64,000 nt of DNA from Brachionus plicatilis (GCA_010279815.1 QEOQ01000070.1:397025-461024); one strand, 5' to 3'. Numbered from the stretch's first letter, positions 1-11,020 are shown. A program made the numbers and translations. Notes: generated by a model not told the origin, from the letters alone.

Positions 1-640
1 TTAGCGACCTAGCCGGCCGACCTAAGCGTCCTTGCCGGCCGACCTAAGCGACCTTGCAGGCCGACTTAATCATCTCATTTTTTGTTTAAATAATTTATAT
101 TAATAAATTAAAATTTATGGTTCATATTAAATTTTCTTAAATTTATTTTACCCAAATAAAAATGTTCTCTTTAAATTTGCCTAAAAATAAAAGTAAATAA
201 AAAAATTTGTTTTTACCAAACAACAAAGAGTGTCTAATGCAGATAAAAAGTTAAAAAATTTTTTGCACTCGCTTCTGTAATACCATTAAAGTTATGAAAA
301 TTTTTTTGGTAAATTTAAAAAAAAAATAATTTTTATTCCGGAAAAATAAATTTTATAAGATAATTTAATTTGGACAGTAAATTTTTTTTATTAATATAAA
401 TTATTTAAACAAAAATTATGAGATGATCAAAAAAAATAGGCTGGACGGGTCGGCTAGATCGCCTAGGTCGGCCGGCTAGATCGCTTAGGTCGGCCGGCTA
501 GATCGCCTAGGTCGGCCGTCTAGTAAGGTCGGACGGTTCGGACGGCTCGGACGGCTCGGACCTGTTGGGACGCCAAAGTTACCGTTGGCCGGCCGGCCGG
601 ATCGCTGGCGTTACGTTTTTATTAGAACCGCTGTACATGG
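1..640. repeat. GC-rich minisatellite foldback element (left edge cut by window)
   Basis: Two GC-rich blocks, 1-65 and about 438-600, are built from 22-bp units rich in GGCCGAC/GTCGGCC. They stand out sharply in an AT-rich window. The right block is the reverse complement of the left, and the AT-rich flanks inside them are also complementary (about 65-110 against 386-430, sharing an ATCATCTCAT / ATGAGATGAT core). This forms a large inverted repeat with tandem subrepeats at its termini. No coding potential was seen. It looks like a foldback-type transposon; the left end lies outside the window. Confidence 0.6.
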
Positions 641-1214
641 TTACATTATTCAAGAAAAAAATTCTGAAAAACAAATTATTTTTCTAAAATTTTGTTAATA
701 GAGAAGTGCATTAATTTTTTTAAAAATTATTTGTATTTTTTATTCCTACAAACTTGAATTTTCCGAGTGTTTAAGTGTTTGAACCAAGTGTCACACTTAA
801 ATTTTCCAAGTGTTTAAGTTTGAGTGTAGAGTGTGAGTGTAAGTGTAACACTCACACTCACACTCAACACTTGGGGATTTTTAACTATTAATGTATGGAA
901 CAGGTTAGTTATTACACACTGGAATTGGATTCATCTTTATGAAGAATTCTTAGCTTAAAATTGTCCTGACAATGTCCCCCTCAATGAAGTAAAATATGAT
1001 ACCCCCTCCAATATTATGCACCAAGAAGCCTTCAATAAACTTAATCGAGTCGACTTTTTGAGTTGAGTGAGAGATATATCAAGGCAGGATTGAGTCATTC
1101 TGTCCCACTGGTCTTGAGACTGGTAGAAGAATATTGAGACGGTTTAGAATCAAGATATATCGGATATCAAACTCCATTGTGTAATTGCTACCATATATTG
1201 TGTAATTTTTTTGG
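641..1214. other. Non-coding stretch with a short hairpin
   Basis: No gene was recognised. Positions about 770-875 hold repeated GAGTGT/AAGTGT words followed by their complement (CACACTCACACTC), giving a local hairpin. The 900-1200 part is less AT-rich than its surroundings but has no sustained reading frame. Confidence 0.4.
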
Positions 1215-1753
1215 CAAATTGAAGTTTGAGATCAAAATCAAACGATCAAAATACAAACTGTAATATTTTTTTTAATAAAAGAGAAAAAATAAATTTTTTC
1301 AAAAGCAATTACTTGACATGTCATGTCAAGTTTATTTTCATATTTAAAATTGTAAAATGTCCCTTTTTATTGAACTTTAATAGGTTTAAATATTTTAATT
1401 GATTTTAATGAAAACTTACTTTTAAAGACAAAAAAATTAACTGTTTTAAAATTTAAAATTTATTTAAGTAGAATAATAGAATTTTTTCAGTTTGAATGAA
1501 TGGAATAAAAGTTTTAAATTTGAATTTGTGAATTAACTTAACCTGAATTATTTAAATTAGTGACTGTTTTTGTCAAATAAATTAGAGATCAATAATTTTG
1601 AAGTTAATTTGATAATGAACCATTATTAGACATAACATGTCAAGTAATGTTTAGTATTTATTTCTTAAAAATTATCAAAATCATTAGATTAATTAAGTTT
1701 TAAAATTTTAAATGATCGTTTTGATCTTAAAATTTGATCTGAAACTTCAATTG
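1215..1753. mobile_element. MITE, copy A (flanks kinase gene)
   Basis: The ends are inverted repeats of each other: the left starts AATTGAAGTTTGAGATCAAA and the right reads TTTGATCTGAAACTTCAATT. An internal GATCGTTTTGATC also mirrors CAAACGATCAAAA near the left end. The whole unit reappears in opposite orientation at 3706-4162. It is a non-coding terminal-inverted-repeat element; the superfamily is not assigned. Confidence 0.65.
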
Positions 1754-2116
1754 GCCCAATAAAGTTGATTTTTTTCTTTTTTGTTAGAGTTTTTCATTTT
1801 TTGTGATATTTTACTGAAATAAATATTAAAAACTGAAAAAGTTACTTTTTAATTGTTTTTGTTTTTTTTTTAACTGAATTAATGGAGGTATTTACTGGAT
1901 TTGTAGATAAATTTTATTAATGCTCATTTTAAAATCGAAGGTTACGACAAGGAAAATTTAATGAGCACTTTTAATTTTGAAATCTGGAAGGTTTAAAGAA
2001 GCTCAGCTGCATACCTGAAAAAAAATAATAGTTTTTAAATTTTATTTTTTTATAAATTTATTTTCACTTGAAATCAAATAGAGTATCTGTTTAATGACTT
2101 GAACAGAAAACTTTTT

Positions 2117-3481
2117 TTAAATTGAAAATTTTTCTTCAAATAATTTGCATGATTCATCCATCACTTCAGTTTTATCCTTCAAATTTTTAGAATCCAAATC
2201 TTTTAGTTTACCGGAACGAAGATATTGGATAAAGTCATTTAAATCATTTAGATAATCTAAAATTTGCCCGATTGTTGGTCTATTGGACGGCTCACAACTT
2301 AAACATTTTACTATTAGTTTTTTTAAATATTTAGGATCTTGCTTAATCATGATTGGGTTTGTATAACTAAAATTCAGCGAAGGATTTTTCTTACCATGGA
2401 TACCATAAAATATTTCAAGAATATTGAGTCCACATGCGAAAATGTCTATCTTCTTAAGCTCATCAATAGTTAGTTCTGGACGCTCACCAAGTTGAACTGC
2501 TGCATGATATTTAAAAAATTCAGGTGGCATATACTGAAACGTACCCGTAAAAGTATTTGTTTGGTCTTCTCGAATTATTTTGGCAATTCCAAAATCAGCT
2601 ATTTTTGCACAATAATCTTCTGTTATTAGGACATTATCAGGTTTTATGTCCCTATGAACATATCCATTTTTATGCATACGATCAATTCCGCATATCATTC
2701 CAAAAGCAACTTTAAATCTTTCAAATGGTCCAAAATTTTTATCTTCTTTTAAAACAACTCTTAATGAGCCTTTTTTAATGTAATTTGTTGCAATATAAAA
2801 TGTACTATCTAACATACAATTTCCAACCATTTGTAAAATGTTTTCTCCTTTTATTTGATTATGGACATCCAATTCTCTAAAATAAGATTGTATTAATTTG
2901 GCAGATTTTTCTTTATCTACACTTGGTGCTACTATTTTTTTTACAGCAAATTCAATTTTTGTATTATTTGCCAGCTTATATTTAGCCAGGTGCACAGAAC
3001 CAAATGCACCTTTCCCTAATTCTTTTAATAACTCTAGTCTGTTTATGTCTAATTCAATTGATGTATCATTGCAAACAATCATTGGATGCCCATTATCTTT
3101 GTGATTTTTGGAAATTTTTTTTTTCTCAAAACAATCGATGCATTGATAATAGTAAAAGCAAACATCACATTTTAATTTAATACCTTTTATAATATTCGAG
3201 CAAGTTCCACATTTTTCTATGTGCTCGAAATTTTCAAATTTTACTTTTAGATAATCCAAATTTAGATCAGCATGTTCATCTATTTCTGTTGCATTGAAAA
3301 TTCGAGAAGCATTAAATTGAAACATGAGATGCGACAACTTATGATTTTTTGTTTCTGTGTGTCTTTCAAAGCAAAAACCACACAGATCAAAGTTTTGGCA
3401 AGTCAAACATTTGTATCTATAGGTTTTGAAATCACTTATATAGCATAGAGCACACGTAATATTCTCATATCTTTGGGCCAT
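2117..3481 (-). CDS. ZZ-finger protein kinase
   Basis: Single-exon gene of 454 residues. The N-terminal residues ~8-52 form a ZZ-type zinc finger (CALC, then RYKCLTCQNFDLCGFCFE and a closing HKLSH). A second, related Cys/His finger lies at ~90-137 (CGTC, KCDVC, QCIDCF, NHKDNGH). The kinase domain runs ~150-415: glycine loop GKGAFGSV, VAIK-type lysine in FAVKK, catalytic HRDIKPDN, metal-binding DFG, and PPE in place of APE. All catalytic residues are present, so it is predicted active as a Ser/Thr-type kinase (HRDIKPDN). ZZ fingers bind protein tails or partners and probably recruit a substrate here. The ATG at 3481 precedes the first finger. Two inverted copies of one MITE flank the gene. The substrate and pathway are unknown. 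Confidence 0.85.
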   Translation of the reverse strand: MAQRYENITCALCYISDFKTYRYKCLTCQNFDLCGFCFERHTETKNHKLSHLMFQFNASRIFNATEIDEHADLNLDYLKVKFENFEHIEKCGTCSNIIKGIKLKCDVCFYYYQCIDCFEKKKISKNHKDNGHPMIVCNDTSIELDINRLELLKELGKGAFGSVHLAKYKLANNTKIEFAVKKIVAPSVDKEKSAKLIQSYFRELDVHNQIKGENILQMVGNCMLDSTFYIATNYIKKGSLRVVLKEDKNFGPFERFKVAFGMICGIDRMHKNGYVHRDIKPDNVLITEDYCAKIADFGIAKIIREDQTNTFTGTFQYMPPEFFKYHAAVQLGERPELTIDELKKIDIFACGLNILEIFYGIHGKKNPSLNFSYTNPIMIKQDPKYLKKLIVKCLSCEPSNRPTIGQILDYLNDLNDFIQYLRSGKLKDLDSKNLKDKTEVMDESCKLFEEKFSI

Positions 3482-3705
3482 TATTAAATAAAATATTAAA
3501 AATAAATTGTTTTACCTCTCTTTTGTTTTTGACAAAAAAAAATGAAATTTTATAAAATTTTATCTTCGATATAAATAATTTTATCGACAAAAAAAAGTTT
3601 CCATGGAAACAGTGTTGATAGGAGATTATAATTAATTACGAGTAACGAGCGATCGCGTGACGATTTAGTTTTCAAATATGAACACATAAAAAAGGCAAAT
3701 TCAGG

Positions 3706-4162
3706 TTTTAGATCAAATTTTAAGATCAAAACGATCATTTAAAATTTTTAAACTTAATTAATCTAATAACTTTGATAATTTTGAAAAAATAAATTATAAA
3801 AACTACTATGGTTCATTAACAAATAAACTTCAAAATGATTGTCCTCTAATTTATTAAACAAAAACAATCAAAAATTTAAAAAATTCAGGTTAATTTAATT
3901 AAGAAATTCATAACTTTTAGATTCATTCATTCAAACTAAAATAATTTTAATTTCTTACTTAAACAAATTATAAATTTTAAAAGATTTAATTTTTTTGTCT
4001 ATAGATATTCAAATGAATTTAAAAATTCAAACATATTTAAAGTTCAATAAAAATTACATGTCAAATAATTGCTAAGGAAAAATAATATTTTTTCTCTTTT
4101 ATCAAAAAAATATCACATTTTATATTTTGGTCTTTTGATCTTGATCTCAAACTTCAATTTTC
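3706..4162. mobile_element. MITE, copy B (inverted relative to copy A)
   Basis: Read on the minus strand it matches 1215-1753 along nearly its whole length. Both ends are shared (TTGAAGTTTGAGATCAA at one end, AGATCAAATTTTAAGATC at the other), as are several internal blocks. It lies just upstream of the kinase start codon and may carry part of its promoter region. Confidence 0.65.
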
Positions 4163-4426
4163 CATAAAATACCAATGAATCTAACTGATTTTAGAAAATT
4201 CGTGGCTTAACTTTTTATAGATAATACATATAATATTTTTTATTTTCTCAATAAAAATCATTAATATTAAAAAGACAAAAAAATCTTAAACATTTTGTTT
4301 ACTATTGTAGTACAGGCCGAGTGTGCGAATGATAAGTTTAATATTAAGTTAAACACTTCATTTAAAAAAAGTTTAGAAAAAATAAAAATGAACAATAATG
4401 ATCAAAATAAGATAAGGAAAAAATTA

Positions 4427-5185
4427 GGGTTGTTAATCGAAATTTTTTATTTCGAAGTTTTTTCAAAATTATTTCACTTGAATTTTTTTTCTAAACCTTG
4501 AAAATCGTTTTTTTCTAATTGAGTAAAAAAACCTTCAAAATTATTTGTTAAGTTTGAAAAAATTCAACCTTGAAATTTCAAATTTTCTTTTTGTGCAATT
4601 TATTAAATTGGAGAATTAATTTAACACAAAAAAATTTCGATATCATAAAATCGATTTATAAAAAAAGGAAATTATAGTTTAAAAATTTTGAACTTGAGAG
4701 TAATTAAATTGGATTAAAAAATAAAAAAGTTTAAAATTTGTTTTTCATAATAAAATTGACCATATTTAAAATAGACGGTTTCATCAGATTTCTTTGGTCA
4801 TTTTGAACTAAACCTGCATTGCTGAAAAGGTTTTTAATTTTCAAAATCTTAACAACGCCTTTTTGATGGTTTGTCAGTAACAATCGAATTTTGGGTTATG
4901 TTATTAACTTTGAGTAAATACTTTGAAACCATTCAAACTTGAAATTTTTGGACTTGAAATTATTTTTAAAGTCTCTTAATGTAGAAAAAAATGCTTGAAA
5001 GTTTTACTTCAAGATATTAAATTTTAATCTTGAAGTTTTAATTTCAATCTGAGAAAATAAAAAGATTGAAATTTTGTTTTCAAGTAAGAAATTTAAAGTA
5101 TGCAGACATTTCGAAGTTTCATTTTTTAATTATGAAATATAAAAAAAAAATTCAATGTTTCAAAATTTAGTGCGTTTAACAACCC
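4427..5185. mobile_element. Non-autonomous element, GGGTTGTTAA ends, TA target
   Basis: It begins GGGTTGTTAA and ends TTTAACAACCC, with TA on both sides. The interior has no convincing reading frame. A diverged relative is inserted at about 25205-26137, sharing internal blocks such as CAAAATTATTTCACTT and the TTTAACAACCC end. The TA target suggests a Tc1/mariner-like or related family. Confidence 0.6.
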
Positions 5186-5834
5186 TAGAAAAAATATACT
5201 TATTATAACTATTATTGTTGGCCTATGTTTTTTTGAATAGCTAATTTACTTTCAAAAAGTAGAAAAAAAAGTTGCAAAAAAAATTTTTTTACAATTTCAA
5301 TTACAATTTTGGATGAAAAAAGAAAAAAATCATATCAAAAAAAATAAAAATTTTTTAAGCTAATTTTTTTTTGGACGTCCTCTTGGACGTTTTGGCTGTT
5401 CGATTTGATTTAAAACTGATTTAATACGAATTTGATTGTGTAGGCATAATAACAGCAATTTGCAAATCTAATGATGGAAATTCAGCATTTGTAACAACAT
5501 TTGTAAAAAAGTTTTTCACGGGTTTTATGCTCCTTCATACAAGCATCAAGTGATTGATAAGCTTTTTAGAAATCGTATGGCTTTGAAGAACTTCTAAATT
5601 TTATAGTCACTTGTTCGTCAACATAGTTGTCTGTTTGATACTCTTCATCAAAATCTTCTCTAGAAATAATTGAAGTGGAAGAGGACTCGGATCCAGAAAT
5701 CATTTTTTATAATGAAGTAACTTTGAAATTTTATAAATAATGGTTATAAAGTCATATTTTCTTTTTTGTTTTTACTTGAATAAGTCAATTTAATCAATAA
5801 CTATGTGATAAAGAAGTAAATAAGGTGTTAGAAG

Positions 5835-5959
5835 CAGAATCGTTTAAAAGTCGAACTTTTGAAAAAAAAAATTAATGTCTTTGCTTAGACTTTTGAAAAA
5901 AAAAAAAAAAAGTTCGGACTTGGACTTGACTTGAGACATTTGACTTTTAAACAACTCTG
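5835..5959. mobile_element. hAT-like MITE with perfect 8-bp TSD
   Basis: The left end CAGAATCGTTTAAAAGTC and the right end GACTTTTAAACAACTCTG are inverted repeats. Both sides carry the 8-bp duplication GTTAGAAG (5827-5834 and 5960-5967). An 8-bp duplication fits the hAT superfamily. It is 125 bp, non-coding, and related to 6758-7061 and 46383-46644. Confidence 0.8.
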
Positions 5960-6757
5960 GTTAGAAGATTATCACTCTTAAAGATCTTGTCAGTTTAGTT
6001 AAATTATATGGCAATAAAAGTTTTAAAAATCAATTTATCATTAACTATTAAAAAAGCAAATTAGCTACTGAAAAAAAGAATACAAATTATTTTAGTATCT
6101 AATAAAAAACAAAAAAACAAAAAAAATATCTAATCCAATTATTCAGTAACTAATTTAATAAAATTAGTATCAAAAAAATCACAAGTAAGTCAAAAAAAAA
6201 ATGTGAAAAAGAAATAAGCGTCTAAGGCTAATCGTGAGTTTCATGTCTAGAGAGCATTACACCAAAAGGTTGATAGCTTTTGTCTTTATCAGTTGTTCCA
6301 GACATTAAAATGGGAATATTTAGCCATGTGAGTTTATATGTTGTATTGGCTACTATATGGTCGGCGTCTGGTTGTTGCAAATAATATCAAACGCTTTTTA
6401 GTTTTTTTGCGGAAAATTATTGCGAAAATTTTGAAAAATTATGGAAAAAATTTATTAAAAAAAAACCATAAGTTTAAAAACATTTTCAAATTTACTGATT
6501 GATCAAACAATCAAAGCCTTACTTTTTTCAAGACCAATTTTTACTTTTACCACTTTGATGATATCTGCTCACCTTGGCACATTTAAAATGGTACTAATAA
6601 TGACATGAATCACATTCAATGCACTTTTCTAAGTAGACTTATTTAGTTTTCGTGCATAAATAGTTTGAACATCCATGAATTTCTTTCGAAAAATTCCTTT
6701 AGGTTTTCAAGCTCAAAATTTTTCAAGAAAATGTCGCTTAGTTGCGTATGAATTCTT

Positions 6758-7061
6758 CAGAGTTGTTTAAAAGTCCCAAAAAAAAGTCCAAGTCCAGAAT
6801 TTTTTTTTAAATTTGCTAGGTAAGGCTTCATAACAAAAAATTTATATACTCTTGGGTTGTCTAATGCAATAGATTTGCCATATATCAGAATTTTCTTGCA
6901 TTTTTAGCATAAATTACTTCTTCAGTATTCAAAATTTTAAAGCCCAGACTTGGACTTTTTTTTTGAAAAAAAAATTAAAGTCTTTGGTCGGACTTTTGAA
7001 AAAAAAAAAAAATGTCCGGACTTGGACTTGACTAGAGACTTGTGACTTTTCAACAACTCTG
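6758..7061. mobile_element. hAT-like MITE inserted in the MULE remnant
   Basis: The ends are CAGAGTTGTTTAAAAGTC and GACTTTTCAACAACTCTG. The flanks GAATTCTT and TAATTCTT match at 7 of 8 positions, as expected for an aged hAT target duplication. The interior shares with 46383-46644 a block that includes the words ATTTGCCATATATCAG and AGCATAAATT (in inverse orientation). Confidence 0.7.
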
Positions 7062-7366
7062 TAATTCTTACAAACCCTTTCCGAATGCAATAGACATTTT
7101 CTAGCCAAAACCATATTCAACTGAGGATGAAATTTATCCAAAATAAGCTCTTTTAAAAAAGGCTCAAATTCAATATCATCATCCTCATTACTCCTAATAT
7201 GGGTATCTATTCGAATTTTATCCGGTTAAATATAATTTTCCACATGGCCATGTTTTTTGTGAACCGGAATTTTTAACTTTAGTTAAGTTGACTAATTTTG
7301 GAATTTTAGAATTTCCTCAATATTTACCCCATTTATGGACTCTACAGCCATTATATGGCAACAATG

Positions 7367-7697
7367 GCAAAATGTTATTTATTGTACATTTTTATATTTT
7401 TACATTTTTACATTTTTGAGAGAAGAAAAAAAAATCTCAAAATCAAAAAATCTAAAAAAATTTTCATTCAAGAAAAGTAATAATAAATTCGCAATTACTT
7501 AAAAAGGAGTTTTAGAAAAATTTAAATGTAAAAACCAAGGATAATTTTTGAAAATCCCTTTTAATTAATTGCGAATTTATTATTACTTTTCTTGAATGAA
7601 AATTTTTTTAGATTTTTTGATTTTGAGATTTTTTTTTCTTCTCTCAAAAATGTAAAAATGTAAAAATATAAAAATGTACAATAAATAACATTTTGTC
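7367..7697. mobile_element. Foldback MITE with 9-bp TSD (MULE-like)
   Basis: Two near-perfect arms of about 140 bp are complementary around a short centre near 7510-7560. The 9-bp direct repeat GCAACAATG flanks the unit (7358-7366 and 7698-7706). Nine-base duplications are typical of Mutator-like elements, and a decayed MULE lies next to it. There is no real coding potential; short frames across the arms are by-products of the palindrome. Confidence 0.75.
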
Positions 7698-8049
7698 GCA
7701 ACAATGCTTTTTTTCAAAACAAGAACAACTTGGTTTCGGCAATAATTTCACTTGAAAGCAATTATTTTTTTCGTCTTGTACCAAATAAACCTTTAAGTCC
7801 ATTTCTAATTTAATCTTATTTTTGCTCACAAATCACAGAGCTCTACCAGCTTTTGAATTGTAGAGATTAATTAGTTCAAATGGAGTTTCCATTTGATTCC
7901 TCCTCTATTTGTTTTAGGTGAAACATCCAAATTCGTTGGTGAGATTGAACGCTAAGTCGGTTGAGAAATTACAATTATATCATTCGCGTTTTCACTAGTT
8001 TGTCTGATGTACTTTCAGTACCAAAAAACTTTTCAAACTCTCTATTTTA

Positions 8050-8184
8050 CATGCTGAATATTAGAATAGGCTCTGCAAAAACTCTGCAATTAAATTGCGC
8101 AGTTGAATTAGATACTTTTTAATGACATGCATTTTCCTGCAAAATTGCAGAGTTTTTGCAGAGCCTATTCTAATATTCAGCATG
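8050..8184. repeat. Palindrome with conserved centre, instance 1
   Basis: The central core 8071-8163 (93 bp) starts CTCTGCAAAAACTCTGCAAT and ends with its exact complement. It is flanked by perfect 21-bp complementary arms (8050-8070 and 8164-8184). Weaker complementarity continues outward to about 8260. The same core appears at 18293-18385 (inverted) and 30506-30588, with different arms. Confidence 0.75.
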
Positions 8185-8535
8185 TTTTTTGCATTATTTA
8201 GCATTTTGCAGAGAGATTTAATCAAATACCATTCAAAAGTTATAAAAAAATTACTTTTTGATCTGATTTTTTTGATCCTAAACTTCAAGATGCCTCTATT
8301 TTATCATTTCCTTTTTTATATTATTTAGCCCTTCGATTTGGTTTGTTGTTACAAAAAAGTTGAAGATTTTTTTCCAAATAGGTTTAATTCTCCAGGCTGC
8401 CAAAGATGAAAAAATTTTTTAATTGATGAATATTATTAGATGAATATTTTTTTTTTATAAATTAAATTTATTAGCTACTAGAATAAAAATTAGCTTTAAA
8501 CTAAAAATATTATTTGTCAATTTTTTCTTTTTATT

Positions 8536-9561
8536 TCAACCACATATTCCATTGGTATTAGTAAGTCCTTGTCTACATCTGCATCTGTTACGATTGCATT
8601 CCAAATTAGCGGATGAGTCACACAAGTCTCCAGTAATTAAAATCGCTTCGGAACTTTCATCCGAATCGGAGTTATTTGGAATTCTGCATCGAGCATTAAA
8701 TGGCAAGGAATCTTGAGTGGAAAATTTATTTAAATTAATTTAATTGAATGAAAAATGTTTTATTCTTACCACAGATTCTTAAAGTGGCATTCCAGGTTCC
8801 AAGGGGACAACTATGCGACAAATAAAAGCTATAATAAAGGCCTTTATTTTTTTTAAATGCTTACTTGCAGACTCCATTAGAGCAAATTAGTTTTTGTGCT
8901 TTACATTCATTACTGTCGGTACAAGCCATTCCAAATCATTTTTGTTTATTAGATTCATTAGAATCTTGTGATTCACTAGATTCACTGGATTTGCCAGATA
9001 AGCTTTAATATTTTGAAACCATAAAAATAATTAAAAAAACCACAAAAATAGTAATTTTTACCACAAATTTAATAAAAAAATAACATATATAATATTTATG
9101 CAATATTTTTTATTTATTTTCCACATTTTTAATTAATTACTCCTAAATTAATAATTTTTCCATATTTTTATTACAATCACCATAAATTTAATAAAAAATA
9201 CCAAAAATATAATAAAAAAACTCCAAATAATTTCAAAAAATTAAATTTGTTTACACTTATTTTGACAATAAAAATATTTTTTATTTTTCAATAATGAGCC
9301 GCATGTTTTACAGTTATTTTTGAGTAAAGCATTATCATTGATTTCGGAAGCCATCGCACTTGTTGTTGGTCTAACACAAACACGTTTACTTGGAGGAACA
9401 ACTTCATCGTTAATACCCTTTGCCAGATCTTCTAAGCTCTACTGTAGCACAGGCAATTAAAACAACTTTTTAAAATAAAATAATTAAGAAACAAAATTAA
9501 ATTTTGTTTTTTCTTTCAAAAAAACATTTACCTAAAAGTATAAAATTCAGCTTCAGACCAT
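8536..9561 (-). pseudogene. Broken third copy of the secreted EB-module gene
   Basis: On the minus strand this matches the genes at 10527-10868 and 17110-17451, and it carries one additional EB module. Recognisable exons are 9561-9535 (signal peptide), about 9486-8865, 8810-8770 and 8711-8536, with phase-consistent GT..AG junctions between the last three. It has three lesions: two extra bases after the start (ATGGTCTGAAG against ATGGTCAAG) put stops in the signal peptide; a 419-bp element is inserted in the Ser/Glu-rich part (9000-9418); and an in-frame TGA lies at 8938-8936, just before the first EB module. The remaining modules look intact (CTDSNEC..., CRIPNN...CNRNRCRCRQG). A shorter protein from an internal ATG is possible but would lack a signal peptide. 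Confidence 0.65.
9000..9418. mobile_element. Insertion in the EB pseudogene, 10-bp TSD
   Basis: TTTGCCAGAT is present on both sides (8990-8999 and 9419-9428), while intact paralogues have it once, so the insertion is proven by comparison. The insert has a short minus-strand frame with KNNCKTCGSLLKN, a possible zinc-binding tail. A duplication of 9-10 bp suggests a MULE-type element; terminal repeats are weak. Confidence 0.7.
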
Positions 9562-9637
9562 TTTTGTTTATCTTTATTTTTTGTTTAATTTTTTTCAAAT
9601 GAAACTTAATTTATATTGATTGAATTTGAAAAATTAT

Positions 9638-11020
9638 TAAGACAGTGTAATATTATGGGTTAGCTGGACTTTAAAATGTTTTGAATGCTAGGAATGCACC
9701 TTGATTGAAAAAAATGCAATCTGAACCCAAAAATATTAAAATTCGGGAAATCAGAACTTGCTTTAAATTTACATAAAAGTTTTAATCAATATTATATTTA
9801 AAATGATCATTTCTTGGTCAAAATTAAGTTTTTTTAAATTTTTTTTATTCTAAATCAAAATAAACATGGCAAACTATTAATTTGACCATAAAATTGTGAA
9901 GTAAATTTTATAGATCTTTAAAAAAAATTCAGAGATTAATGTTTTTTGATACCCCCAATAACCTTCATGTGATAAAATTAATTCTAACCCTCGACAGAAA
10001 AAAGAAACTTCCTGAACTTTTTTTAAAGTGCCTAAAACATATTAAAAATCAAAACGCCATCTAATTTTATTCTGAGCATAAAATTTATTCTCGAACAAAC
10101 AACATGGTTTCGTGGCAAATAAATCATGTGTAACCAACTTACTTAAAACCTTAGATTTTCTTACAGACGCTATGAGTATTTTTTTCAAAATGAAACTTAA
10201 TTTATATTGATTGAATTTGAAAAATCATGATTTTAAAAAACTCTTAATTTTCTCTACAGTCGAATTCTTTTAAAAGCATAAAATAATTTTTTTAATATTC
10301 GATGTTAGTTGGTTTGAAAGGCGTAATTGCGCCTGGCTTTACCTAGAATAAGAAATGACAAGCCTTATTATATTACATGGCAAATTAAAAAATCGCTCAA
10401 ATTCTAAAAGAATGCGACTCTAAAAAAAATTAGTGATTTTTTAAAATCATAATTTTTCAAATTCAATCAATATAAATAAAGTTTCATTTTGAAAAAAAAT
10501 TAAACAAAAAATAAAGATAAAGAAAAATGGTCAAGCTGAATTTTATACTTTTAGGTAAATGTTTTTTTGAAAGAAAAAACAAAATTTAATTTTGTTTCTT
10601 AATTATTTTATTTTAAAAAGTTGTTTTAATTGCCTGTGCTACAGTAGAGCTTAGAAGATCTGGCAAATCCAGTGAATCTAGTGAATCACAAGAGTCTAAT
10701 GAATCAAGTGATTTTTTAGCGTACAATGCTCGATGCAGAATTCCAAATAATTCTGGCTCGGACGAAAGCCCTGAAGACTTGTGTGATCCATCTGCCAACT
10801 TAGTATGCAATGGTTCCAGATGCGTTTGCAAGCAAGGCTTTACTCTAATCAATGGTGTCTGTGCTTAAAAATGATTTTTTTCTAAAATTTCAAAATATTC
10901 AATCGAAAACATTTAATTCATTATTTTATATATTAATTTTTGAGTTTTTAAAAATTTCTTAATTTAAGAATTTTAATAATAAACATGATATTTTCAGTAA
11001 TAATTTTTTTATATGATTTT
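9638..11020. repeat. Segmental duplication, copy 1 (about 1.38 kb)
   Basis: Nearly identical to 16213-17605, with only scattered substitutions and small indels. It includes about 0.9 kb of upstream sequence and the complete small EB-module gene. Within it, about 10180-10500 is palindromic: ATGAAACTTAATTTATATTG and its complement flank a shared CGAATTCTTTTAAAAGC / complement pair. Confidence 0.85.
10527..10868 (+). CDS. Small secreted EB-module protein
   Basis: Two exons, 10527-10554 and 10621-10868, joined in phase 1 (GTAAAT donor, AAAAAG acceptor), giving 91 residues. The signal peptide spans the intron and ends near IACATVE. A Ser/Glu-rich stretch follows (SGKSSESSESQESNESS). A single EB-type cysteine module comes next, with C at RCRIPNN, LCDPSANLVC, CNGSRCVCKQG and the terminal NGVCA. 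EB modules are extracellular and typical of invertebrate secreted proteins; the ligand is unknown. A near-identical gene is at 17110-17451 and a broken one at 8536-9561. A long open frame on the opposite strand is an antisense artefact. Confidence 0.8.

Larger units (their letters stand above)
5340..7360 (-). pseudogene. Decayed MULE (Mutator-like) transposon remnant
   Basis: Broken coding pieces lie in order on the minus strand. About 7225-7062 gives an acidic stretch with IEFEPFLKELILDKFHPQL. 6380-6228 gives a conserved MULE transposase block containing YKLTWLNIPILMSGTTDKD followed by YQPFGVMLSRHETHD. 5700-5590 gives a short acidic/serine-rich frame. About 5394-5352 gives an AT-hook tail with KRPRGRPKK. 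The pieces are separated by stops and frame changes, and a hAT-like MITE (6758-7061) sits inside, so the element is dead. It is identified from the MULE-specific YKLxW...GTTDKD...PFG...SxHETHD pattern. Confidence 0.6.

Noticed and set aside
8061..8328. Frames on both strands around 8.1-8.3 kb
   Set aside because: They lie on the palindrome, so the same sequence is read both ways; no domain or codon bias is visible.
10613..10852. Minus-strand open frame rich in Ser/Leu/Asp (also at 17169-17435)
   Set aside because: It is the antisense of the EB-module exon; the plus strand has a signal peptide, correct splice sites and conserved cysteines.
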